Shown: in pieces, positions 1 through 8,214 of the stretch
Position numbering within the stretch: position 1 is the stretch's first letter
Layout of the letters: every line of letters begins with the position of its first letter
Assembly: GCA_002720055.1 (NCBI GenBank)
Contig: PBGH01000012.1
Location: 1 to 25,245 of the forward strand
Length of the DNA: 25,245 nucleotides
Source: Methanobacteriota archaeon
GTDB lineage: Archaea > Thermoplasmatota > Poseidoniia > Poseidoniales > Thalassarchaeaceae
Direction: 5' to 3'
Program-made: the position numbers and the translations under genes
The notes under the pieces: model-generated
Told to the model about the DNA's origin: nothing
What the model saw: only the letters and a program-made list of their open reading frames with translations
Databases searched by the model: none

Positions 1-149
1 TCTATCTCGTCGTTGGCCTCCTCGAACTCCTCGAACTCGTCCTCTGTGAGCTCCTCCTCTATCTCGTCGTTGGCCTCCTCAAACTCCTCGAACTCGTCCT
101 CTGTGAGCTCCTCCTCTATCTCGTCGTTGGCCTCCTCGAACTCATCGTC
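1..149 (-). repeat. 57-bp in-frame acidic tandem repeat at the window edge
   Basis: Copies begin at 1, 58 and 115 and are almost identical; the third diverges near 149. Each encodes 19 residues rich in Glu and Asp (core ANDEIEEELTEDEFEEFEE) in the frame of the giant surface protein. A second, 45-bp-offset duplication (176-204 and 221-249) encodes LDEDDADED twice. The array probably continues left of the window. A long acidic cytoplasmic tail is the likely product. Confidence 0.85.
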
Positions 150-3100
150 CACCTCTGATGGAACTATTTCTTCACCATCTTCGTCAGCATCGTCCTCGTC
201 CAGCCCAAGGTCGAGATCGGCATCTTCGTCAGCATCGTCCTCGTCCAGCTTGTCATCTACTTCTTCTTCTTCCACAGAGTCATCGATTTTTCCCAGTCTC
301 GCCTTGTACCTTTCCAGTTGTTCATCATCATCTTCTAATCGTGATATTAGTTCAGCTTTGACCCCACTGATTACCAAGTCCCTTTCTTGAAGCTCTTCTT
401 TAAGTTGGGCCACCGTCATTGTGGAATAATCAAGGGAAATCTCTGTCTCGATCGAATCATCAGAAACATCCTCACCAGTTCCATCCATTCCTTCGGACAT
501 CATCGCTTCAAACTCAGCTTCTTGTTTTCTTTTGTAGGCCCTAAATCCGATAATTGATACCGCAACTAGGGCAATTAAAACTCCTAATCCACCAACTATA
601 AGCAGAGGATTGATCGGCTTTTCGACACATGTGGAGCTACCCGGCTCAGGTTGATGTTCCCCTGAAGGGCACCCAGTGACGCTAGTTGACCCTGGTGACC
701 CTACAAAATATCCAGCAGGTGCGTCAATGCAGGATGATTGGCCAGTTTCTGGCTGATAGGTCCCCACTTCGCAAATATTCTGATCTACAGATCCAGGAGC
801 AGCAACATAGAACCCTGCCTGAGCCTCCTTGCATTCCGTTTGCCCTGCTAATTCTTGCCATTCTCCAGGTTCACATGCAGTTTGCCTAGTCGATCCGGAG
901 GAATTAGTGTAGTATCCGGGAGATGCTTCTGTGCAAGTAGACTGGCCTCCAGCTGTTTGATAGGTTCCCGGAGGACAAGCAGTAGGAACCGCCATCCCAT
1001 CCAAACTTACATAATATCCTGGCTCAGAACTTATACAATCCGTACTCCCGAATTCTGACTGGAAGGTCCCATTGGAACATTTCACCTGTTCAGTCGCACC
1101 TGAATTTGGGGTATGATAACCGGGTTCAGCTACATTGCAGCTGGTCTGCCCTGTTAGATTCTGCCAAGTCCCTGGCTCACATGGGGTCTTCTCTGTGGCT
1201 CTAGTTCCAGAAACGTAGTATCCAGCTTCAGTAGTAATGCAATTCTCCGCTCCTTCACCTGGTTGGTAAGCTCCTGCAGGGCAACCCGTCTGAGTAGTAG
1301 AACCCGTTTCTTCAACGAAATACCCCGGGGATGCATCTACGCACTGAGTAGAGCCAACATCAGGTTGGTATGTTCCAATTGGACAGGGGGTATGATCAGA
1401 TTGACCAGTTCCAGCTACAAAATGCCCATCTCCTGCATTCAGGCAAATCACCTGCCCGGTATTTGGCTGATAAGTCCCAGCTGGACATGGAGTGGGTGAC
1501 GTTGATTGAGTCGTATTTACGAAATAGCCTTCTTCCGCTAATGTACACTCAGTCATTCCGTATGCTGACTGATATGTGCCCGCGGAACAGGGGACCTGAG
1601 CTCCAGCTCCTGAGCCCAAAGAAGGGACATAGTATCCAGGCTCTGAATCACTACAATCATCAGATGAAATAGATCCTGTATCCGGATTGTAGGAACCCTG
1701 GGGACATTTAGTCTGGCTAGAGGATTCTGCTGAATCGACATAGTAGCCTATCCCTGCAGTTACACAAGAATCCCTAGCCGTGCTGGGTCGGAACTCCCCC
1801 TTCTCGCAGTTTTTCTGGCTCGTAGCTGCGGTTTGATCCACATAATGGCCAGGTGTGGCGTAAATACAGCTTGTAGCCCCAGATTCTGGCTGGTAGGAAC
1901 CAGTGGAGCATGCGACCTGAGAAGATGAGCCCGAGGAAGAAACGAAGTAGCCGGGATCAGCCTCCAAACAGTCGGTAGAAACCACAGATCCAGTGAGTGA
2001 GTTATACGTCCCCGCAGAGCACGGGGTTTCACTAGCAGAACCAGAAATATCTACGTAATGGCCGATATTTGCGGTTTCACATCCCGTTTGGCCAGAGTCT
2101 GCCTGAAAACTCCCGGGGGAGCAGGCAATCTGGCTGGTTGAAGCTAGAGAATCAACATAGTTTCCTGGTTCTGCATCTATGCAAGAACTCTGTCCCATGG
2201 ATGGCTGGAACTCCCCCAGCTGACATGGACTCTGCGATGTTGATCCCGGATTCGTGACGTAGTAACCAGGCTCTGCATCTATGCAGTCATCCGCAGTAGT
2301 CGACCCAGTGATGTTGTTGTAAGTTCCAGCTGGGCACGCGGTCTGAGCTGACTGACCCTCCTGATCAACGTAGTAACCAGGGCTAGAATCTAAGCAATCA
2401 AGAGGATTACTGGAGCCTGTATTGTAGTTGTAACTCCCCGTTGGACATGGTGTCTGAGTTGTCGAGCCGTTGGAATCGACATAGTATCCTGGGGATGCAA
2501 GTGCACATGCGCTCTGCCCCGTCAAATTTGTCCAAGTCCCGGAGCTACATTCAATCTCTGCAATGCTACCTGGGTTTGAGACATAGTGCCCAGCGCTCGC
2601 GTTCATGCAGGAGGGCTGGCCGGTCTGGCTCTGGTAGGTCCCTACTGAGCACGGTATTGGATAAGAGGCCCCAGATCCTGAGTAATTCCCTGCGGGTGTG
2701 GTCAGGCATGCTGCCGTAGAGTTAGATCCTGTAATTGGGTTGTAAGTACCTGCGGCACAAGGCGTCTGCGATGACGATCCGTTGGCATCCACGTAGTATC
2801 CCGCGCTCGCATTCGTGCAGCTGACCTGCCCGGTCTGGTTCTGCCAGGTCCCAAGCTCGCACGGAGTCTGCGATGTCGACCCGTTGGTGTCCACGTAATA
2901 TCCGGCGCTCGCGTTCATGCAGGAGGGCTGGCCGGTCTGGTTCTGCCAGGTACCCTCCAAGCAAGGGATGGGCGACGGAGACCCTGGAATGGAATAGTTA
3001 CCAGTGGGTACGTCCACGCAGTCTGTGGAGGAGTTGGAGCCGTTCATGGGATTGTATGTGCCTGCGTCGCACGGGGTCTGAGTCGCCGAGCCGTTGGCAT

Positions 3101-5669
3101 CCACGTAGTATCCCGCGCTCGCGTTCGTGCAGCTGACCTGCCCGGTTAGGTTGTTCCACGTCCCCACGGCACACGGAGTCTGAGAGGACGATCCGTTGGC
3201 ATCCACGTAGTATCCGGCGCTAGCCGGAGTCTGAGAGGACGATCCGTTGGCATCCACGTAGTATCCCGCGCTCGCGTTCGTGCAGCTGACCTGCCCGGTT
3301 AGGTTGTTCCATGTTCCCATGGGGCATGGAGTCTGACTCGTCGATCCGTTGGAATCGACGAAGTGGCCCGAGCTAGCGTTTAGGCAGTATGACTGACCGG
3401 TTAGGTTGTTCCATGTACCAGCGAGGCAATCGATTGCGGAAATAGATCCCCAGAGTGGTGCGTGTTGACCAACTCCTGCCTCTTCGCACGATTCTCCTAC
3501 AGATGACCTATACTTCCCCGATGGGCAAGGGAGATCGAATGTTGTCTGAACGAATGGGCTTGAGGAGTCTCTTTTTATTCCTGGAAGCCAGTAGAAGCTA
3601 GATGGATCGAATGATGACGGATCAGCAGGTGTAGTCGCATTCTGAGTACTGGAATATGCCCCAGCTCCAAGCAAATCAATCTCAGAACCGATAATCGGTC
3701 TGAAGTCCTGTGATAACGGTGATATCAACATAGAAGAGACATTTTCTCCTACATTCTGGGAATCATAGCCGTTCCAGTTGTTCCCAATCGTTGAATTATT
3801 GACAGGGATTGGATTAGAATCATTCGAGTTTGTCCTGTGCCCACTAATCGAGTCCGCCACGTTTGACATTATCGTAGAGTTCTCATTACCTCCCGTCGAG
3901 TCATAGAGGACTATGATGTGGTTCCTGTCACCATCTGATCCCAATAGTACTGTATTGTTGCTTACGTTATGGAAATCCCCCTTTGCAACTATTGCTCCGT
4001 TTGCGTTCCAAAGCACGTTGTGGTGAACGCTAGCATTCCTCCCGGAGTTTGTACCTCCAAACGGTCCATCCATCCTTATCCCGTACTTGGGGACGTCATG
4101 GATCCAGTTGTATGCGACTGTTGCACCTTGCTGTTCAGCCTGCATCATCTGTACGACAGTCCCATCAGACTGTAGGTAGGCCGTATCGTATATCTCGTTG
4201 AACATGATCTGGGGAGAGTTTCCAATCCGGATAGTAGCCGAGGTCCCAGTTTTGTGCATTGTGTTGTTAGTGAATCTATTGGCCGTCCCATCCATCATGA
4301 TTGTCGTCATCAGGCTCTTCTGATCCGACCCCGACCAGTCGATGTGGTAGAAGTAGGAGTTGTTGATGGTGTTGTTCTGGGAGCTAGATGACCCGCCATG
4401 TGCTTCGAATGCAGCTCCATCGGTGTAGAGAAAGTCACAGCTGTCTACTATGCAGCCGATACAGTCATCTACTCTGGAGACGAACCGGTCATCCATATCC
4501 TCTCCTGCAAATCCTAGGGATCTCTTGGAGGTGCTGGGATAGAGTAGGGTTGAGTTCCTGATTTCGGAACCATCGCAGTCGTCTAAGTTGAATGTACTCG
4601 CGAAATAGTCGAAACCCTCAACTATGACATCGTCATTATCTGTACAGAGTACTGAATATGCTCTCGTTTTCATCCTGATGTTCAGATCGTTAGGGTTGCT
4701 CCCCTCTCTTGGCATATAGTAAACCGTGTTTCCGGGCGATTCGTGATCGAAGAACCATTCTCCCGGGACATCAAGGAGTTCGAGCTTCTGAGTGAGGAAG
4801 TACATGTGGTGTTTGTACTTCCACTCGCTGCTAGGGACTTCTTGGAATGTGAATGATCCGTTGCTGGCATTATGCGAGGTAACGTTTCTACTCCATGTTC
4901 TGAATGAGCCTATATTGAGTACTGCAATGGCTCCCGTGGCGTTGATACCGCTTTCGATCAGACCATCATGCCCAAGATATGATGAGTTATCGTCCTCAAG
5001 CTCTCCATTGATGTAGTTGAGACAGTAGTACTTGTTTCCATTTTGGTGCTTTACCATTCCTTCATTGCACTCAGTTGATGAATCAGTTTCATAGTCCCCT
5101 ACATCGACGCTTCCATGACCCCAGTACTCATCGTCATTGAGTGCCGTTCCGTCCGAGAAGTTAGCATTCGGCCATCGTGCAGGCATCTCCTCCTCATAGT
5201 CTACGAAAAATTGCCATGCTTGCTCAGATAGGTTGGCTTTCCACACAGTCCCCTCAGTTGAGGTCGAATCGTAGATTTCCCAAATCCCCCCTAAATCATT
5301 AGAAACGCTGCGGCTACCATCAAGTATCACTCTCTCTCCCTCAGCAGCCTTCAGCCTAACGCCTTGTTTTCCTAGGGTCACTGTCTCATAATATACACCT
5401 TCTCTGACGACAACTGTGCCGTTTTCCGCTACGAGATCTACGGCAGATTGGATGGTTCCTTTCGGGCATGCATAGGTTCCCGACCAGGAGTCGTTACCAT
5501 TGGTGCTATCCACAAAGAAGGATCCACCCCCATGTGTCTGATTGGAGCAGTTTACTGAGGTGGAAGGGAACACAATCTCTTTGTCAGTGGACAGACTAAA
5601 TTCTCTATCAATAGAAGCTGGAACAGCAGAAACCATCAGTATTACTAGTAATACTGCAATGCGCTTCAT
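1..5669 (-). CDS. Giant surface protein (beta-helix head, Cys-rich module stalk, TM, SAP-like tail); C-terminus beyond window
   Basis: I translated most of this frame by hand from the ATG at 5669 and met no stop; at least 1,889 residues lie in the window and the C-terminus is off the left edge. Residues 1-20 form a signal peptide (MKRIAVLLVILMVSAVPA). Residues ~40-690 are rich in Asn, Ser and Gly, with repeated N-N-T/S-I turns and openings such as GTIQSAVDLVAENGTVVVREG, typical of right-handed beta-helix proteins. From ~713 to ~1676 there are about 27 modules of ~35 residues (C-P-x-G-T-Y/W...TGQ..C..A..GYYVD..GSTSQT), resembling ephrin-receptor-like/GCC2-GCC3 repeats. One hydrophobic helix (~1686-1707) is followed by basic residues, so the tail should be cytoplasmic. 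The tail carries a SAP-like motif (~1751-1781) and then acidic repeats. It is probably an adhesin or cell-surface receptor. The ligand is unknown. Confidence 0.88.
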   Translation of the reverse strand, partial: MKRIAVLLVILMVSAVPASIDREFSLSTDKEIVFPSTSVNCSNQTHGGGSFFVDSTNGNDSWSGTYACPKGTIQSAVDLVAENGTVVVREGVYYETVTLGKQGVRLKAAEGERVILDGSRSVSNDLGGIWEIYDSTSTEGTVWKANLSEQAWQFFVDYEEEMPARWPNANFSDGTALNDDEYWGHGSVDVGDYETDSSTECNEGMVKHQNGNKYYCLNYINGELEDDNSSYLGHDGLIESGINATGAIAVLNIGSFRTWSRNVTSHNASNGSFTFQEVPSSEWKYKHHMYFLTQKLELLDVPGEWFFDHESPGNTVYYMPREGSNPNDLNIRMKTRAYSVLCTDNDDVIVEGFDYFASTFNLDDCDGSEIRNSTLLYPSTSKRSLGFAGEDMDDRFVSRVDDCIGCIVDSCDFLYTDGAAFEAHGGSSSSQNNTINNSYFYHIDWSGSDQKSLMTTIMMDGTANRFTNNTMHKTGTSATIRIGNSPQIMFNEIYDTAYLQSDGTVVQMMQAEQQGATVAYNWIHDVPKYGIRMDGPFGGTNSGRNASVHHNVLWNANGAIVAKGDFHNVSNNTVLLGSDGDRNHIIVLYDSTGGNENSTIMSNVADSISGHRTNSNDSNPIPVNNSTIGNNWNGYDSQNVGENVSSMLISPLSQDFRPIIGSEIDLLGAGAYSSTQNATTPADPSSFDPSSFYWLPGIKRDSSSPFVQTTFDLPCPSGKYRSSVGESCEEAGVGQHAPLWGSISAIDCLAGTWNNLTGQSYCLNASSGHFVDSNGSTSQTPCPMGTWNNLTGQVSCTNASAGYYVDANGSSSQTPASAGYYVDANGSSSQTPCAVGTWNNLTGQVSCTNASAGYYVDANGSATQTPCDAGTYNPMNGSNSSTDCVDVPTGNYSIPGSPSPIPCLEGTWQNQTGQPSCMNASAGYYVDTNGSTSQTPCELGTWQNQTGQVSCTNASAGYYVDANGSSSQTPCAAGTYNPITGSNSTAACLTTPAGNYSGSGASYPIPCSVGTYQSQTGQPSCMNASAGHYVSNPGSIAEIECSSGTWTNLTGQSACALASPGYYVDSNGSTTQTPCPTGSYNYNTGSSNPLDCLDSSPGYYVDQEGQSAQTACPAGTYNNITGSTTADDCIDAEPGYYVTNPGSTSQSPCQLGEFQPSMGQSSCIDAEPGNYVDSLASTSQIACSPGSFQADSGQTGCETANIGHYVDISGSASETPCSAGTYNSLTGSVVSTDCLEADPGYFVSSSGSSSQVACSTGSYQPESGATSCIYATPGHYVDQTAATSQKNCEKGEFRPSTARDSCVTAGIGYYVDSAESSSQTKCPQGSYNPDTGSISSDDCSDSEPGYYVPSLGSGAGAQVPCSAGTYQSAYGMTECTLAEEGYFVNTTQSTSPTPCPAGTYQPNTGQVICLNAGDGHFVAGTGQSDHTPCPIGTYQPDVGSTQCVDASPGYFVEETGSTTQTGCPAGAYQPGEGAENCITTEAGYYVSGTRATEKTPCEPGTWQNLTGQTSCNVAEPGYHTPNSGATEQVKCSNGTFQSEFGSTDCISSEPGYYVSLDGMAVPTACPPGTYQTAGGQSTCTEASPGYYTNSSGSTRQTACEPGEWQELAGQTECKEAQAGFYVAAPGSVDQNICEVGTYQPETGQSSCIDAPAGYFVGSPGSTSVTGCPSGEHQPEPGSSTCVEKPINPLLIVGGLGVLIALVAVSIIGFRAYKRKQEAEFEAMMSEGMDGTGEDVSDDSIETEISLDYSTMTVAQLKEELQERDLVISGVKAELISRLEDDDEQLERYKARLGKIDDSVEEEEVDDKLDEDDADEDADLDLGLDEDDADEDGEEIVPSEVDDEFEEANDEIEEELTEDEFEEFEEANDEIEEELTEDEFEEFEEANDEI
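640..3440 (-). repeat. About 27 tandem coding modules of ~105 bp (35 aa), Cys-rich stalk
   Basis: Each module encodes a cysteine pair spaced by about 13 residues (for example CPMGTWNNLTGQVSC), then N/D-A-x-x-GYYVD and G-S-T/S-x-Q-T/S. I located about 27 GYYVD-like sites at roughly 100-107 bp spacing. Modules between about 2760 and 3400 are nearly identical in DNA and look recently copied, whereas those at 650-2600 have diverged. A 51-bp block at 3174-3224 is repeated at 3225-3275; there one module has lost its cysteine half while the frame is kept. Confidence 0.85.
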
Positions 5670-5692
5670 CGTCCTTGGCCCTAGAGTCCCGG

Positions 5693-5698
5693 ATAAAA
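5693..5698 (-). promoter_or_regulatory. TATA-like box for the giant surface protein
   Basis: The minus strand reads TTTTAT about 26 bases upstream of the ATG at 5669. In archaea the start of transcription lies about 25 bases downstream of the TATA box, so the transcript would begin at or beside the start codon. No Shine-Dalgarno sequence is seen, which fits a leaderless mRNA. Confidence 0.4.
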
Positions 5699-5738
5699 GT
5701 CTACCCGGGGATTATGCTCGCTCTTACCTTATATCAAG

Positions 5739-6719
5739 TTACAAAATGAATGCATTTGCACCCCAAGCCAAACCGCCCCCGAATGCCACTGTCACCACCA
5801 AGTCTCCCTCGCCGACCAAGCCATTATCCACCGCTTCAAAGAGTGCGATAGGAACGCTCGCTCCTGCAGTATTGCCATATCTCTGAAGATTCGTGTACGC
5901 CTTCTCGATTGGTATTCCGAGGTTTTCCATACTGGCCTCAATTATCCTCAGATTCGCTTGGTGGGGGATTATTAGATCGACTTCGGAAACCTCTCTGTCT
6001 ACTCTCCTCAGGACCTCCCTCACTGCCTGTGGAAACGCCTCAACTGCGAAGCTCCATACTGCTCTTCCATCCATCTGGAAGTACTGATCACCCTCTTCAA
6101 ATCCAGATGATTGAATAGGTGTCCTGACACCGCCTGCTGGGATCTCTATCACCTCTGAGCCACTCCCGTCAGACATCATCCAACTCCCAAGTAACCCTCT
6201 TCCACTCTCTACTTCCGAAAGTACGACGGCACCGGCACCATCCCCAAATAGGACACAAGTTGACCTGTCTTCCCAGTTTAGAATTCTACTGTAAACCTCC
6301 GCTCCTACGACTAGGACATTTTGATAATCCTCCGTTCCAGCGTACCTAGATCCTACATCAATTGCATGGACCCATCCGGCACAAACTGCGTTTATGTCGA
6401 AAGCAGTCGCTCCGACACATCCAAGCTTGTGCTGAATAATGCCCGCAGTTGATGATAGGGGTACATCCGGGCTGCTAGTAGCAAGAATCACCATGTCGAT
6501 ATCAGTCGGAGATAGGCCAGCCCCCTTAATCGCCTGCCTGCAAGCAATAACTGCGAGATCGCTGGTACAAACATCCGGATCCGCTATCCTCCTTTCTTCG
6601 ATTCCGGTTTTAGTTTTGATCCAATCGTCACTGGTATCTACCAACTCTTCCCAGTCTCGATTCTTCATTACTCTCGGAGGCAGGTAGGCTCCTAGACCAA
6701 CTATGCCTACAGGTGCCAT
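5739..6719 (-). CDS. fabH: 3-oxoacyl-ACP synthase III (KAS III / FabH-like thiolase-fold condensing enzyme)
   Basis: This 326-residue protein has the usual length of bacterial FabH. The Cys-His-Asn triad is complete: C113 in DINAVCAGW, H253 in IIPHQAN and N283 in RYGNTAGAS. The N-terminal DDWIKTKTGIEERRI block is also typical of KAS III. The family condenses an acyl-CoA with malonyl-ACP; relatives use other acceptors in natural-product, ketone or PHA-type pathways. Archaea make isoprenoid lipids and few carry a full fatty acid synthase, so a housekeeping FabH role is not assured. It is the last gene of the six-gene minus-strand cluster, 40 bp after the ALDH gene, suggesting that it finishes or feeds that pathway. 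A relative such as HMG-CoA synthase is less likely, given the FabH-like length and motifs. Confidence 0.9.
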   Translation of the reverse strand: MAPVGIVGLGAYLPPRVMKNRDWEELVDTSDDWIKTKTGIEERRIADPDVCTSDLAVIACRQAIKGAGLSPTDIDMVILATSSPDVPLSSTAGIIQHKLGCVGATAFDINAVCAGWVHAIDVGSRYAGTEDYQNVLVVGAEVYSRILNWEDRSTCVLFGDGAGAVVLSEVESGRGLLGSWMMSDGSGSEVIEIPAGGVRTPIQSSGFEEGDQYFQMDGRAVWSFAVEAFPQAVREVLRRVDREVSEVDLIIPHQANLRIIEASMENLGIPIEKAYTNLQRYGNTAGASVPIALFEAVDNGLVGEGDLVVTVAFGGGLAWGANAFIL

Positions 6720-6759
6720 CCTACCAAGTCCGATGATAATGGGATTTCACTCTTGCGCA

Positions 6760-8214
6760 CTAGCCCTGCTTCACGCATATGTTCATGGCCTCAGAGAAGA
6801 AACCCAGGCTCCATCTCCCTCCCTCCCTGCCAACTCCGCTGTCTTTCACTCCACCGAAGGGAACACGCAAATCCCTGTGTAGCCAAGTGTTGATCCAAAT
6901 CATTCCAGAATCTATTCTCTCTGAGACCCTCTTGCCCTTCTCGAGGTCCCCAGTCCAAACACTACCAGCAAGGCCGTACCTAGTGCAGTTTGCAATCTCT
7001 ATAGCCTCTTCTTCCGACTCAAATCTATGTAAGCTGACCACCGGGCCAAATATCTCCTCAGTGGCGCATCGGGAATCATATTCGAGACCTCCAATTACTG
7101 TGGGGGAAATCCAGTTTCCATGATCGAATCGAGATGGTAGGCAAGGAGTACCCCCAGTAAGAATCGTACCGCCCTCTTCCTTTGCCAGTTCGATGTAACC
7201 CCTGACCTTCTCAAGATGCTCTGGAGAAATTAGGGCACCTAGGTCCGAAGATTCATCCAATGGGTCCCCAACAGTCATTTTCTCCACTGATTCTACGAAT
7301 CTCTTCTCGAATTCATCATATATTCCGTCTTCGACTAATATCCTAGAGCCACACAGACAAACTTGCCCCTGGTTCAAGAAACCCGACCTAACTACTCCCT
7401 CCACCGTGGAATCCATATTACAATCCGCGAATACTATGCTTGCATTCTTCCCGCCCAATTCTAGACTAATTTTCTTGAACATTGGTGCCGCGGAAGCAGC
7501 GACCTTCTCTCCCGTGGAAGTCCCTCCTGTGAATGAAACCAAATCAACATCAGGATGAGAAACGAGGGGTTCTCCGGCTCCCGCTCCTTCACCATGAACC
7601 AGATTTATCACCCCTGGTGGGAGGCCGACTCCGTCAATCACCCTCATGAGCAGATCAGCAGTCATCGGCGTCAACTCACTGGGCTTGCAGACAACTGTGT
7701 TTCCCATCCCGATGGCGGGGGCCACTTTCCAGGAAAGTAGGTAGAGCGGGAGATTCCAAGGGGTAATCAATGCTCCAACACCCACTGGCTTGTTGACAAC
7801 GTAGTTAGTTGCGTCTTCCATTTGGAAGAACTCGGTTTCCTGCTCAAGGAGCAAACCGGCAAAGAATCGGAAGTTCGCTACGGAACGACTGGCATCTACC
7901 GATCTGGCAAGAGAAATTGGCTTCCCGGTGTCCCTGCTCTCAAGCTCTGCAATTTCTTCAAACACTCCCTCCAGTCCTTCAGCAATTAGGTCTAGCCATC
8001 TAGCTCTTTCTTTTACTTCCAGAGAAGACCACCCCGGTAGTGCGCCCTTGGCGGCTATGACTGCCGAATCGACGTCTTCTTTCCCCGATAGAACTGCCTT
8101 TGCGAATAGCTTACCTGTAGATGGCTCTAACACATCGAACCAACTCTCATTCTTTCCGTCTACGAAACTTCCGCCAATGTAGTTCCTCACTACACTTATC
8201 TCAGAACTACCCAT
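6760..8214 (-). CDS. Aldehyde dehydrogenase, 2-aminomuconate/2-hydroxymuconate semialdehyde dehydrogenase type
   Basis: This is an NAD(P)+-dependent ALDH. Counted from the chosen start, the residues are N154 (TPWNL), E252 (LELGGK) and C286 (NQGQVCLCG). The QVCLCGSRI block and the tail RDLRVPFGGVKDSGVGREGG resemble the aminomuconate-semialdehyde / ALDH8A1 branch rather than betaine or succinate-semialdehyde enzymes. Two Arg positions that hold the substrate carboxylate in that branch seem present: DASRSVANFR and the Arg of DLRVPFGG. I chose the ATG at 8214 (MGSSEISVV) over the one at 8229 because GAAGGTG lies just upstream, in the end of the preceding gene, which it overlaps by 8 bp. Its substrate is probably an acidic semialdehyde made by the upstream cluster genes (inference). 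Confidence 0.88.
   Translation of the reverse strand: MGSSEISVVRNYIGGSFVDGKNESWFDVLEPSTGKLFAKAVLSGKEDVDSAVIAAKGALPGWSSLEVKERARWLDLIAEGLEGVFEEIAELESRDTGKPISLARSVDASRSVANFRFFAGLLLEQETEFFQMEDATNYVVNKPVGVGALITPWNLPLYLLSWKVAPAIGMGNTVVCKPSELTPMTADLLMRVIDGVGLPPGVINLVHGEGAGAGEPLVSHPDVDLVSFTGGTSTGEKVAASAAPMFKKISLELGGKNASIVFADCNMDSTVEGVVRSGFLNQGQVCLCGSRILVEDGIYDEFEKRFVESVEKMTVGDPLDESSDLGALISPEHLEKVRGYIELAKEEGGTILTGGTPCLPSRFDHGNWISPTVIGGLEYDSRCATEEIFGPVVSLHRFESEEEAIEIANCTRYGLAGSVWTGDLEKGKRVSERIDSGMIWINTWLHRDLRVPFGGVKDSGVGREGGRWSLGFFSEAMNICVKQG

Noticed and set aside
13..390. 125-residue Ser-rich ORF on the plus strand
   Set aside because: It is the antisense of the Glu/Asp-rich tail of the giant surface protein; its Ser runs simply mirror the acidic codons.
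2722..2964. Minus-strand ORF with repetitive LHE/RER content
   Set aside because: It lies in a wrong frame of the repeat modules; the module frame is open through the region and has regular Cys spacing.
640..3440. CRISPR-like repeat array
   Set aside because: Units are ~105 bp, vary in sequence and are coding in one continuous frame; there are no short identical repeats with unique spacers.
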